Under the pieces are notes generated by a model. It was not told where the DNA came from. It saw only the letters and a list, made by a program, of their open reading frames with translations, and did not search any database. 59,856 nucleotides of DNA. It comes from an uncultured Prevotella sp. (GTDB lineage Bacteria > Bacteroidota > Bacteroidia > Bacteroidales > Bacteroidaceae). The stretch lies in the NCBI GenBank assembly GCA_934256705.1, contig CAKQPF010000016.1:1-59856 (forward strand). Reading direction: 5' to 3'. This document shows, piece after piece, positions 51,869 through 59,833 of this stretch. Each line of letters begins with the position of its first letter. Position 1 is the stretch's first letter. The translations under genes and the position numbers were made by a program.

Positions 51869-52807
51869 ATGACAATAGAAGAAATAAAGTCTGTTAGTAT
51901 CTATAATTGGATGAAGGAGAACAATTATGGAATAGGTTCCATTAAGGGCAAGAATGTGTTCTATTGTTCACCATTGCGCTTAGAGAAAACACCTTCGTTC
52001 GTAGTCAATACCAAGGATAATCTTTGGTATGACTTCGGTACAGGCAGAGGTGGCAATCTGATAAACCTTGTAGAGCGACTAAATCCGTCATGGACGATGC
52101 ATGAGGTCTTAGGCTATCTCGAAAAGCAAATCAAAGAGAAAAGACTTCAATTCAATGAGGATTATAATGCCAGAATACTGGAGGAAGAAAAGAAACGCCA
52201 ATGGTTTGAAGGTAAGCGTAGTGAATATCAGGAAAACCACAACCATGAAACGGTTGTTGACAAGATAAGCCCTCTCACTCATCCCATACTTCGTGACTAT
52301 ATAATCCAGAGACGTATAGATTTTACCATAGCTCAAAAGTATTGCAGAGAGGTTCATTATTCCTTTCGAGGCAAACGATACTATGCTATTGCCTTCATGA
52401 ATGTTGCCAATGGCATGGAAGCTCGAAATAAACTAAGCAAACGTTGTATAGGTAAAAAGAGTATTTCAGCCATCTATCCGAAGGAAGTTCCTCAGAAACG
52501 ATGCTGTATTTTTGAGGGATTCTTTGATATGTTGGCATACATGACTCTGTATGCTCGAATACCTGGCAATGGTGTTACTGTTATAGAACAATGCGACTTC
52601 TTTGTCCTTAACGGTGTTGGCGAAGTAAGAGTGCTTTTGCCCTATCTTAAAGAATATGACTCTATCCATTGTTTTCTTGATAATGATGAAGCTGGAAGAA
52701 CAGCAACAAAGGAAATAGTAAGGGCTTACCCCTGTATTTCCATAGATGAGTCATATAGATACCAAAGTTATAATGACTTAAATGATTTCCTCCTTGAAAA
52801 GAAATAG
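51869..52807 (+). CDS. Degenerate CHC2/Toprim primase of element B
   Basis: 312 aa, homologue of 1228-2178 starting MTIEEIKSVSIYNWM (an ATG two codons before is possible). SPLRLEKTPSFVVNTKDNLW and DFGTGRGGNLINLV follow the CHC2 pattern without its zinc ligands. Toprim residues are in CCIFEGFFDMLAYM and CFLDNDEAGRTATKEI. It is probably the primase partner of the RepA-like helicase. Confidence 0.8.
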   Translation: MTIEEIKSVSIYNWMKENNYGIGSIKGKNVFYCSPLRLEKTPSFVVNTKDNLWYDFGTGRGGNLINLVERLNPSWTMHEVLGYLEKQIKEKRLQFNEDYNARILEEEKKRQWFEGKRSEYQENHNHETVVDKISPLTHPILRDYIIQRRIDFTIAQKYCREVHYSFRGKRYYAIAFMNVANGMEARNKLSKRCIGKKSISAIYPKEVPQKRCCIFEGFFDMLAYMTLYARIPGNGVTVIEQCDFFVLNGVGEVRVLLPYLKEYDSIHCFLDNDEAGRTATKEIVRAYPCISIDESYRYQSYNDLNDFLLEKK

Positions 52808-53047
52808 CATTGCATGTATTTCTCTATTTCTGTGGTGGTAACAAATGATGTTGCAAAGGTAATAGCTTTGTCTTCATCTGATCAAGGTCAGGCACTTGTG
52901 TATGATGGTAAAATCTCCACACCTACGGGTAGTATTTGACCACATAACCTTGCTCCATTTGACCAAAGCCCCTTTAGAAGGCAACAAATTTGTTTAACCA
53001 TCCCAGAAGTAGAAGAAATCTACGAAAGGGAGAAAAAATAATATCGC
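52808..53047. other. Intergenic spacer, possible gene remnant
   Basis: No full gene is seen. A frame without a start encodes a short tail ending ...IPEVEEIYEREKK, which looks like the end of a lost gene. A minus-strand TACCTTTG (CAAAGGTA near 52855) has no gene to serve. Confidence 0.35.
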
Positions 53048-53398
53048 ATGACAACAATTCAATCTATTTTGAGCCGACTGACTGAGGCAGTGAGTGGCAC
53101 AGACAAGCAACTATTCAATGAGCAGGAGTTGAAAAAGTTCGCTACATTCTATCTTGACAAGTGGGATGAGAACACAAGCGAAGACGTTGTAGCAGAGTCT
53201 TTGGTGGACTATTGGTGGAACACTGACAGAACTTGCAGAAGATGTTCTGAATGTGGTAAACTGATGCGTGAGGGGTATTGCGTGGATATGGGTGTAGCCT
53301 ACTATTGCAGTAAAGACTGCTTGCATACCGACTTCACCGATGAAGAATGGAATGAGGAATGCGAGAACAACGACCAGAGTTATTATACAGAATGGTAA
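53048..53398 (+). CDS. Small zinc-finger-like acidic protein
   Basis: 116 aa, not assigned to a known family. An N-terminal helical part is followed by a four-Cys motif: CRRCSECGKLMREGYCVDMGV and YYCSKDCL, probably a zinc ribbon. The tail is very acidic (DEEWNEECENND). It is followed 18 bp later by another acidic Cys-rich protein, so the two form a pair. Similar genes are frequent cargo in Bacteroidetes conjugative elements; their role is unknown. Confidence 0.55.
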   Translation: MTTIQSILSRLTEAVSGTDKQLFNEQELKKFATFYLDKWDENTSEDVVAESLVDYWWNTDRTCRRCSECGKLMREGYCVDMGVAYYCSKDCLHTDFTDEEWNEECENNDQSYYTEW

Positions 53399-53416
53399 TC
53401 AATAAAGTACAAGATT

Positions 53417-53998
53417 ATGGCAAATCAAGCAACAACGACCTATAAGGTCACAGGAACACGTGAGGCAGTAAACAACCTTTGGAACACCCTTCAAAGCATG
53501 GAGGTTAATAACAAGAATATTTGGTTGAGCGACCTTGCAAAGCATTATGGTATTGACTATGGAGCAAAACAAATCTGCGTCAGAGGTCATATCTATTGGG
53601 CTGAGTATGAGGAAGACGAAGACGTATGTCTGCTTTCTTTTGAGACGGAAACAGCATGGGATGCCTGTAATGACATCTTCTTTGAGATTGACAGACTTCT
53701 TGGCAGTGAGTTGAGTATATCTTATCGTTGCTGCGAATGTGGATGTGAGGTCTATTACACACATGATGAGGGCAATTACTTTCCCGAAGAATGTTGTGTC
53801 AGCGCATCGGGTAAACCATTTGAGGAATGTTGTGATGATGTTTATGGCACAATCGAGGAAGCAATAAAGGAATGGACTTCAAAGACCGGCATAGAGCAAG
53901 GTGAACGAACCAATGAACAGATGATGGACTTTATCAATGAGTATGAGTACGAAAACGATGAGACATATTTCTACATCCGTACTTTCACTTTTGAGTAA
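53417..53998 (+). CDS. Acidic Cys-rich protein of element B
   Basis: 193 aa. The N-terminal half (ATTTYKVTGTREAVNNLWNTLQ) looks like an alpha/beta domain, the middle has YRCCECGCEVYYTHDEGNYF and EECCVSASGKPFEECC, a cysteine cluster likely to bind metal. The C-terminus is acidic. No enzyme motifs are visible. It is the second gene of the pair with 53048. Function unknown. Confidence 0.55.
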   Translation: MANQATTTYKVTGTREAVNNLWNTLQSMEVNNKNIWLSDLAKHYGIDYGAKQICVRGHIYWAEYEEDEDVCLLSFETETAWDACNDIFFEIDRLLGSELSISYRCCECGCEVYYTHDEGNYFPEECCVSASGKPFEECCDDVYGTIEEAIKEWTSKTGIEQGERTNEQMMDFINEYEYENDETYFYIRTFTFE

Positions 53999-54088
53999 AT
54001 GGACATTCAAATCCTGACGCTTCTCCTGACATATTAAGTTGTTAGGAGGAGCATTAGGGACTCTCGTAATCTACGCAGATTGTGTAAA

Positions 54089-54172
54089 CGTTGATACAAG
54101 TACACGTGTAGATATGAATACACGTACACACGAATACATGTTGACATGAATACGTTAATACATATATACAAA
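54089..54172 (+). repeat. TACACGT/ATACGTT repeats upstream of parA
   Basis: A run of related strings: GATACAAGTACACGTGTAG, GAATACACGTACACACG, GAATACATGTTGACATGAA, TACGTTAATACATATATAC. Similar strings lie behind the operon at 55290-55372 and, in part, at 51830 and 56039. They are candidate partition (centromere) or operator sites. Confidence 0.55.
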
Positions 54173-54184
54173 AAGAAAATTATT

Positions 54185-54937
54185 ATGTCATTGAGAATTA
54201 TTACATTAGCCAATCATAAGGGAGGCGTATCAAAGACGACTTCCACAGCCTCTATCGGGGCTTGCATGGCACGCATGGGAAAAAAAGTTCTGCTTATAGA
54301 CCTTGATGGTCAAGCAAATCTTACATTGTATTTTATCCCCAATGAAAATGAAATTGACGCAAGCATCTTTGACTCTTTGGTCGATGGCGCACCCTTGCCA
54401 GTGAAGCATGTCAGAGATAATCTTGACCTTATTCCTTCATCCCTTGAAATGGCAAGTGCAGAAATAGCCTTGACCAATCTTCTGGCAAGAGAACAGTTGC
54501 TAAGCAAACTGCTTGAACCAATCAAGCAGAACTATGACTACATTCTCATAGATTGTCCTCCATCATTAGGAATAGTCACTACCAATGCTTTCCTCGCAGC
54601 TGATGAAATCATTGTACCTATGACTCCCGAACTTCTTCCGTTGAAAGGTATGAGGATGCTTGATGCCTTCGTTTCCACACTGCAGAGAGTAAAGCCCAAC
54701 CTACGGCTTGGTGGCGTGTTTATTGCAAGATTCAACCATCGTAAATTGAACAAGGTGGTAGAGCAAGCCGTGAAGTCTCGTTACGAGGCTATCACTATGA
54801 AGACTCGCATTCGTGAGAACATTGCTCTGGCAGAGTCGGCAGGTAGTGGTCAAAGCATCTTTGAGTACGACCCTCACTCAAATGGAGCAAAGGACTATCA
54901 GGCATTGACAGAAGAGATAATTTCACGTAATCAATGA
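54185..54937 (+). CDS. ParA-family ATPase (TraA-like)
   Basis: 250 aa from ATG 54185; the frame extends upstream into the repeats. It has a deviant Walker A, LANHKGGVSKTTSTASIGA, the Walker B DYILIDCPPSLGIVTTNAF and a C-terminal part with RIRENIALAESAGSGQSIFEY. It moves or positions DNA when bound to a partner at a centromere. The RHH-type gene that follows overlaps it by ATGA, so the two make a segregation pair. Bacteroidetes conjugative transposons call this gene traA. Confidence 0.9.
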   Translation: MSLRIITLANHKGGVSKTTSTASIGACMARMGKKVLLIDLDGQANLTLYFIPNENEIDASIFDSLVDGAPLPVKHVRDNLDLIPSSLEMASAEIALTNLLAREQLLSKLLEPIKQNYDYILIDCPPSLGIVTTNAFLAADEIIVPMTPELLPLKGMRMLDAFVSTLQRVKPNLRLGGVFIARFNHRKLNKVVEQAVKSRYEAITMKTRIRENIALAESAGSGQSIFEYDPHSNGAKDYQALTEEIISRNQ

Positions 54938-54942
54938 TAACT

Positions 54943-55287
54943 ATGGCACGGAAGAATATGGACATCTTGGTTGGCAATATCCTTGGTGATGCTACCATCC
55001 AGTCACAGGAGAAAAATGACAAGACAGATGTGACTTCCAAGGAGAAACAGAATACTCCCCAAAGTCCTAAAAACAATAAGGCATCTCCCAAAGAAGACCA
55101 ATGGCAGCACTTCTCCTTCATCTGTTCAACTGAACTTGTGGTCAAGGTTCAAGCCATTGCCCACAAGGAAGGTTTCACTATCCGTTCCTTTATGGAATAC
55201 GTTATGAAACAAGGTGTTGATGCTTATGAGTCGAAGTATGGTAAAGTCAAGAAAATCAGAACAAAAGACATCAAGGATGTTATGTGA
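54943..55287 (+). CDS. Putative RHH-type partner of ParA (TraB-like)
   Basis: 114 aa from ATG 54943 (ATG 54934 overlaps the parA stop). A polar N-terminal half is followed by a ribbon-helix-helix-like part: HFSFICSTELVVKVQAIAHK then GFTIRSFMEYVMKQGVDAYE. This order is like ParG/DUF3408 proteins that bind centromere repeats and stimulate ParA. The repeats on both sides of the operon fit that role. The name TraB is from position. Confidence 0.65.
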   Translation: MARKNMDILVGNILGDATIQSQEKNDKTDVTSKEKQNTPQSPKNNKASPKEDQWQHFSFICSTELVVKVQAIAHKEGFTIRSFMEYVMKQGVDAYESKYGKVKKIRTKDIKDVM

Positions 55288-55289
55288 AA

Positions 55290-55372
55290 ATGTGTACGTG
55301 TAGCCATGTATACATAAATACGTTGATACATATACACACGTGGACGTGAATGCATGTATATAAAAACAACAT
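55290..55372 (+). repeat. TACGT/CACGTGG repeats downstream of the ParA operon
   Basis: TGTACGTGTAGCCATGTATAC, AAATACGTTGATACATATAC and CACACGTGGACGTGAATGC follow each other. AATACGTTnATACATATA also occurs upstream of parA at 54149-54168, making direct repeats that bracket the operon. Confidence 0.55.
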
Positions 55373-55398
55373 ATAAGTATTATCAAAAATAGAACGAC

Positions 55399-55899
55399 AT
55401 GAAAATGAAAAAGTATCTTTCAATCGCCATCCTTCTCATGCTGATGGCAACTCCTTTAGTATTCACCTCATGCGGTGGTGATGACCTTGTAGAGGACATC
55501 GAGAACCAGGAACCAACCACCGAAATATGGATTGAGCCATTTCACATTAAAGGCGCATCCGTTGAAGATGTGAAAAGTTACATGGCTTCCCGAATGAACC
55601 ATTTCACCATGAGCGAACAAGTGTCGGCAGGATGTGTGCAGCTCGTCTACTCAGATAAGAGAACGGGAGCAGGTATTGTCTATAGTTTCTCTCTTGACAG
55701 GGCACTTTACTCTGTCATTGACACAGAACCTATTTCAAAAATGGACGCAATCCTTCGTTCATTGCAGCAGAGCTATGAGCTTGTTTCAGAACAATCCGGA
55801 GTTTATTTGTTTTCGACAACGGATAAATCAACGGCAATAAGTATTATGCCGGTGAACAAGGATTTTGTCTATGTAAATTATGACTTTATCTCTCGATAA
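55399..55899 (+). CDS. Lipoprotein of element B, unknown
   Basis: 166 aa. Signal peptide with a lipobox, PLVFTSCGGDDL (Cys at about residue 26), so it is lipidated and carried to the envelope. The mature part begins with an acidic linker and has no known domain. Two regions with alternating beta/alpha character (VQLVYSDKRTGAGIVYSFSL) are visible. It could be a surface or exclusion protein, but that is inference. A terminator follows. Confidence 0.6.
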   Translation: MKMKKYLSIAILLMLMATPLVFTSCGGDDLVEDIENQEPTTEIWIEPFHIKGASVEDVKSYMASRMNHFTMSEQVSAGCVQLVYSDKRTGAGIVYSFSLDRALYSVIDTEPISKMDAILRSLQQSYELVSEQSGVYLFSTTDKSTAISIMPVNKDFVYVNYDFISR

Positions 55900-55919
55900 A
55901 TATATCATAAAACTTGGAT

Positions 55920-55952
55920 GCCACCATTAGGAATTACCTGATGGTGGCTTTT
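55920..55952 (+). terminator. Terminator after the lipoprotein gene
   Basis: GCCACCAT and ATGGTGGC pair perfectly around 13 bases, followed by TTTTCTC. Confidence 0.75.
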
Positions 55953-56658
55953 CTCTGAGAGTACAGCAAGGTTTCTCCTTGGAAGTTACCACTTATAAGT
56001 CAAATGTCTTTCCTCTATTTTTGTGAAGAGCACATAAAACGTGGGCGTATCATACATATATATGTTTTTTAAAACACACGACCGCTAAGTTGCTCGTTTA
56101 CAGATTGACATATACTTCTTGTTCCTATAGATTTTGGTTCCATCTATTCTGCTTCTCTTATAGCCATGGATTGGTAATGCTTGTCCTTTGCATCATGTTC
56201 CTCCTACTGCAAACCTCTGCATACAGTTGCTTCCTCTGGCACTCATTGGTATATTCCATCGTTCCGTGTTGCCACATTCTTAAATGAGGTGTGGTTTTCG
56301 TGTCTTTCTTTGGGCTTGCTATTCTTGGAGCATTACCTCTTGCTTGAACTTTTAATGTATAGCCATCCTTTGCTCGAACCTCTGCTGTATTTTCTTGTCA
56401 CCTTTTCGATTTGAATTTTCTGAACGAAGTTCCCACACTTAGTTTTTCCGCTGCGAAGTTAGTACAAGCCACATTGCTGCAAGTACCAGATGCCCTATTC
56501 TCAGAATTATTTCAAAAACTTTTTCGTCTGATACTCATCCATAAAACTTTTCTTGCCTGAAGGTGAAATAATTTGATAATTCCTTGCTTCTCATGTTTTC
56601 CTTGCCAACTCTTGAGGCATCGTAAAAAATAAATGTTTCACTTCTAAAAATTCAAATT
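55953..56658. other. 700-bp gap without a convincing gene
   Basis: The plus strand is pyrimidine-rich and AT-rich. Only short frames of low quality exist (the longest under 80 codons, no domain). Near 56039 lies ACGTGGGCGTATCATACATA, related to the strings around parA. A CGCTGCGAAG motif at about 56450 and AT tracts follow. It could hold a transfer origin or a non-coding RNA, but nothing is demonstrated. Confidence 0.4.
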
Positions 56659-57036
56659 ATGAAAAAGATGAAAAATACTTTCGCAGTAACAGGTTTCGTA
56701 GGTAAGGATGCAAGCATCCATCAGTTCTCAACCGCAAGCGTAGCTCGCTTCTCACTGGCTATCAGCCGAATCGAGAAGAACGGTGAAGAAAACACACGTA
56801 CCTCAGCCTTCATGAATGTAGAGGCATGGCGCAAGAACGAGAACACCTCGTCATTCGACCGCTTGGTCAAGGGAGCACTCCTTACTGTAGAGGGCTACTT
56901 TAAGCCAGAGGAATGGCAGGATGCAGAAGGTGTCAAGCATAGCCGAGTAATACTCGTGGCAACCAAGTTCTATGAAGCAGAAGAGAAGGAGGAAGCTCCA
57001 GTATCTCAGAGAACTAAGACCAAGAAGGATAAGTAA
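56659..57036 (+). CDS. Single-stranded DNA-binding protein
   Basis: 125 aa with one OB fold: NTFAVTGFVGKDASIHQFST, VARFSLAISRIEKNGEEN, TSAFMNVEAWRK, LVKGALLTVEGYFKPEEW and SRVILVATKFYEAEEKE. The tail is short and lacks the acidic DDDIPF tip of housekeeping SSB. Element-borne SSBs protect transferred or replicating single strands. It is monocistronic, with a strong terminator. Confidence 0.9.
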   Translation: MKKMKNTFAVTGFVGKDASIHQFSTASVARFSLAISRIEKNGEENTRTSAFMNVEAWRKNENTSSFDRLVKGALLTVEGYFKPEEWQDAEGVKHSRVILVATKFYEAEEKEEAPVSQRTKTKKDK

Positions 57037-57055
57037 ATCCTTCTCTTTATAACGA

Positions 57056-57077
57056 GCGACCTTCGGGTCGCTTTTTT
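57056..57077 (+). terminator. ssb terminator
   Basis: GCGACC-TTCG-GGTCGC followed by TTTTTT; a textbook tetraloop hairpin. Confidence 0.92.
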
Positions 57078-57263
57078 GTTACTTTTGAGTTTTTTCCTTG
57101 TAAAAAGGTTAAAAAGAATGCAAAAAAACAGATTTTCTTCAAGCTAATTGATGGATTTTGAAAAGAAATGAGTATTTTTGCATTTATAAATATAAGTAGA
57201 ATATAATATATAGCCTTATTGTTTGTCTAACTTATATTGTAGTATAAATTAAAATAACGAATT

Positions 57264-57572
57264 ATGATTGATTATTACGAGTATTCTATACCAGAATTGG
57301 TAAAACTTCTTGGTGCAAGATTCAAGGATTACCGTCTGCGTAGCAATATGACGCAGAAAGAGGTATCTGAACAATCGGGTATTACAATCACTACCATTCA
57401 TAAGTTTGAGAATGGTACATCGGGCAATGTGTCACTCGGCACTTTCCTTTTGCTGCTGAAGGCAATCGGTCAGATAGATGCACTTGACGAACTGATGCCG
57501 GATTTACCGCCATCTGCATACCTTGTGAAGGAAGAAAAGAAAGTTCAACGAATTAGACATAAGAAGTCATGA
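57264..57572 (+). CDS. hipB: HipB-like XRE-family antitoxin
   Basis: 102 aa. A helix-turn-helix of the Cro/CI type: LGARFKDYRLRSNMTQKEVSEQSGITITTIHKFENG, then the usual core helices. It stops four bases into the hipA gene (ATGATAG). HipB proteins bind HipA and repress their shared promoter. The AT-rich upstream region with TATAATATATA and TTATATTGTAGTATAA could hold operators, but I cannot define them. Confidence 0.82.
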   Translation: MIDYYEYSIPELVKLLGARFKDYRLRSNMTQKEVSEQSGITITTIHKFENGTSGNVSLGTFLLLLKAIGQIDALDELMPDLPPSAYLVKEEKKVQRIRHKKS

Positions 57573-59062
57573 TAGCAAGTTCTTTGAAAATAATGCTTTG
57601 GGACAAGGAAATCGGTCGCTTGTCCTGGGATGCAAGGAGAGGCATTTCGTTTTTCGAGTATAATCCAGCTTTCCTTGGTGGAGGACTTGATCCGTTCCCA
57701 CTTGTGGCTTCTGTCAAGTCACCTGCCAGCCGACGTCCCATCATGGGTGACAGGGAAACTAAGCTTTACCGCAAACTGCCTCCTTTTCTTGCAGACTCTT
57801 TGCCTGACGCTTGGGGTAACCAGGTGTTTGAGTGTTGGCGCATACAGAATGGTATTCGCAATCAGGAAATTACTCCGCTTGAAATTCTGTCGTTTATAGG
57901 TAAGCGAGGTATGGGAGCTTTGGAGTTTATCCCCGAATCCTCTGGCATCAGAAAGTCGGAAAAGCTGAATATGAAAGCATTGACAGATTTGGCCCAGAGA
58001 ATATTCGTTGAGCGTGAGAATGTAAGACTTATGCCAGACGAATCGCTGACCATGCAGTCGTTGATAGCTGTCGGAACATCAGCTGGCGGTCGCCAACCTA
58101 AGGCAATCATAGCGATAAATCCGAAAACGGGAGAAATCAGAAGCGGACAGATAGCTGGGCATAAGGGCTTTGATTATTGCATACTGAAGTTTGGCGATGC
58201 TGAACGCTCGTCTGCCGAATTGGAAATGGCTTACTATAAAATGGCCATTGCTGCAGGTATAAATATGATGCCTTGCAAGATTATAGAGGTGGAAGCTCAG
58301 AAGCATTTCATTACACATCGTTTTGATCGTGATGAAGAACGCAAATTGCACATGCAGACATTGGCAGCTCTATATCCTGATGCCGACAGCTATGAAAAGT
58401 TGCTGATGGTTTGTCGCAAGATGCGCCTACCGGAAAGCACCCAGGAGGAAGTCTTTCGCAGAATGGTATTCAATATTCTTGCCAACAATACGGATGATCA
58501 CAACAAGAACTTCTCGTTCCTGATGGATGAAAGCGGTCAATGGCAACTTTCTCCGGCATACGATATGACTTATATCTTCAATGTCGGTGGTTTCCTTCCT
58601 GAGAAGATGCATTGTCTGATGATGCAGGGTAAACTTCAAGGTCAGACTCTTGAAGACGCTTTGGCTCTTGGCAAAGATAACGGTATCAGAAAGGCAGAAA
58701 GCATCATAAATGAGGTTGCTTCTGCCATTGGCCAATTCAGGCACTTTGCAGAAGAATGCGAAGTTAGTCAGCGTTGGATAGGTGCTGTAGAAACCACCCT
58801 TAACAATCATCTGGCAGAGTGGGGACTGTCAGAACAAAGAAAGAATGTTTCGTTCAGAATTGGTGATACTATTTTTGAGAATGTGCGTGTAGAAAAGGCG
58901 TACAAAGGTAACTATCACCTTTTATGTGAAGTGGAAGGAAAAGAACGCAAATTCGTAATTACCAACAAGAAAGAAGAATATGCATTGATTGATAAGGTAG
59001 GTGTTGATAATTTAACTGATAAACAGTTGTGTTCGTTGGTAGAAAGCTTCTTTGTAAGGTAA
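57569..59062 (+). CDS. hipA: HipA-family serine/threonine kinase toxin
   Basis: 497 aa, somewhat longer than E. coli HipA (440). Starts with a couple-hipA domain (MLWDKEIGRLSWDARRGISFF). The kinase core has the gatekeeping loop TSAGGRQPKAIIA, HRFDRDEERKLHM, catalytic NNTDDHNKNFSFLMD and the metal-binding SPAYDMTY. A C-terminal extension of about 90 residues follows (VSFRIGDTIFENVRVEKAYKGNY). HipA toxins phosphorylate glutamyl-tRNA synthetase, while relatives target other tRNA synthetases. It is directly followed by the tRNA array. Confidence 0.88.
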   Translation: MIASSLKIMLWDKEIGRLSWDARRGISFFEYNPAFLGGGLDPFPLVASVKSPASRRPIMGDRETKLYRKLPPFLADSLPDAWGNQVFECWRIQNGIRNQEITPLEILSFIGKRGMGALEFIPESSGIRKSEKLNMKALTDLAQRIFVERENVRLMPDESLTMQSLIAVGTSAGGRQPKAIIAINPKTGEIRSGQIAGHKGFDYCILKFGDAERSSAELEMAYYKMAIAAGINMMPCKIIEVEAQKHFITHRFDRDEERKLHMQTLAALYPDADSYEKLLMVCRKMRLPESTQEEVFRRMVFNILANNTDDHNKNFSFLMDESGQWQLSPAYDMTYIFNVGGFLPEKMHCLMMQGKLQGQTLEDALALGKDNGIRKAESIINEVASAIGQFRHFAEECEVSQRWIGAVETTLNNHLAEWGLSEQRKNVSFRIGDTIFENVRVEKAYKGNYHLLCEVEGKERKFVITNKKEEYALIDKVGVDNLTDKQLCSLVESFFVR

Positions 59063-59220
59063 CAGACTTCTGATTTTTTAGTAATAATTGCCATTTTTGT
59101 GTCGAAATATTCATATTGGATATCTGCATACAAAAATGGCAATTATTGTTTGATTCTACTAAAACTTATATTTTTTTTGATTTTTTTCTTGCTACGAAAA
59201 AAGATTGCATTCTCCATTCC

Positions 59221-59228
59221 TACCTTTG
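59221..59228 (+). promoter_or_regulatory. -7 box TACCTTTG before the tRNA array
   Basis: TACCTTTGCATC about 90 bp before the first tRNA. No convincing -33 element is seen. A GTG-started 22-codon frame (ending EITAYLV) fills most of the leader. Probably the promoter of the whole array. Confidence 0.5.
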
Positions 59229-59317
59229 CATCGTCAAAACAAAGATAGTGAAAGTCGAAGACAAATCACCAAATTTGCTTGGGTGTTTTGCTGAGATTAC
59301 AGCCTATCTTGTGTAAA

Positions 59318-59402
59318 GGAAGTATGGGTGAGCGGCTTAAACCAGCACACTGCTAACGTGCCGAACCAAAAGGTTCCGAAGGTTCGAATCCTTCTGCTTC
59401 CG
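59318..59402 (+). tRNA. tRNA-Ser (GCU)
   Basis: Class II tRNA: acceptor GGAAGTA/TGCTTCC, anticodon loop CTGCTAA (GCT), long variable arm GAACC-aaaa-GGTTC, T arm GAAGG-TTCGAAT-CCTTC. CCA is not encoded. The anticodon stem has one A-C mismatch next to the loop. First gene of the array. Confidence 0.9.
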
Positions 59403-59408
59403 CACTTT

Positions 59409-59483
59409 GGCTCGTTAGCTCAGTTGGATTAGAGCACGACGCTACGAACGTCGGTGTCGGGAGTTCGAGTCTCTCACGAGTCA
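59409..59483 (+). tRNA. tRNA-Arg (ACG)
   Basis: Acceptor GGCTCGT/ACGAGTC (one G-T pair), D arm GCTCAGTTGGATTAGAGC, anticodon stem CGACG/CGTCG with loop CTACGAA, T arm with GTTCGAGTC. It begins 6 bp after tRNA-Ser. ACG would be read as ICG after deamination. Confidence 0.9.
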
Positions 59484-59490
59484 CAACATT

Positions 59491-59576
59491 GGAGGTTTGG
59501 CAGAGTTGGTCTATTGCACCGGTCTTGAAAACCGGCAGGCGGCAACGTCTCAAAGGTTCGAATCCTTTAGCCTCCG
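59491..59576 (+). tRNA. tRNA-Ser (UGA)
   Basis: Class II: acceptor GGAGGTT/AGCCTCC, anticodon stem CCGGT/ACCGG with loop CTTGAAA (TGA), variable arm AGGCGGCAACGTCT, T arm AAAGG-TTCGAAT-CCTTT. Seven bp after tRNA-Arg. Confidence 0.9.
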
Positions 59577-59582
59577 CAAACT

Positions 59583-59653
59583 TGCCCTATCGCATAACGG
59601 TAGTGCGGCAGATTCTGGATCTGCAAGTGGTGGTTCGATTCCATCTGGGGCAA
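59583..59653 (+). tRNA. tRNA-Gln (CUG)
   Basis: Acceptor TGCCCTA/TGGGGCA, anticodon stem GCAGA/TCTGC with loop TTCTGGA (CTG), T loop TTCGATT. Six bp after tRNA-Ser(UGA). The first base pair T-A is usual for tRNA-Gln. Confidence 0.88.
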
Positions 59654-59662
59654 CATCAGTAA

Positions 59663-59735
59663 GGAGCTTTGGCAGACTTGGTGTATGCGCGGGACTGAAA
59701 ATCCCGAGAACGTGGTTCGACTCCACGAGGCTCCA
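59663..59735 (+). tRNA. tRNA-Phe (GAA), unusual D arm
   Basis: Acceptor GGAGCTT/AGGCTCC, anticodon stem CGGGA/TCCCG with loop CTGAAAA (GAA). The D arm (GGCAGACTTGGTGTATGC) is unlike typical tRNA-Phe. T arm CGTGG-TTCGACT-CCACG. Nine bp after tRNA-Gln. Confidence 0.85.
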
Positions 59736-59744
59736 CTTGAAAAT

Positions 59745-59826
59745 TCGGGAGTGCTCCAGTGGCAACGAGGGTGGACTGTAAATCCGCTGTCTGATGACTT
59801 CGTAGGTTCGAGTCCTACCTCCCGAA
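59745..59826 (+). tRNA. tRNA-Tyr (GUA)
   Basis: Class II: acceptor TCGGGAG/CTCCCGA, anticodon stem GTGGA/TCCGC with loop CTGTAAA (GTA), variable arm GTCTGATGAC, T arm GTAGG-TTCGAGT-CCTAC. Nine bp after tRNA-Phe. Confidence 0.87.
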
Positions 59827-59833
59827 CTCAACT

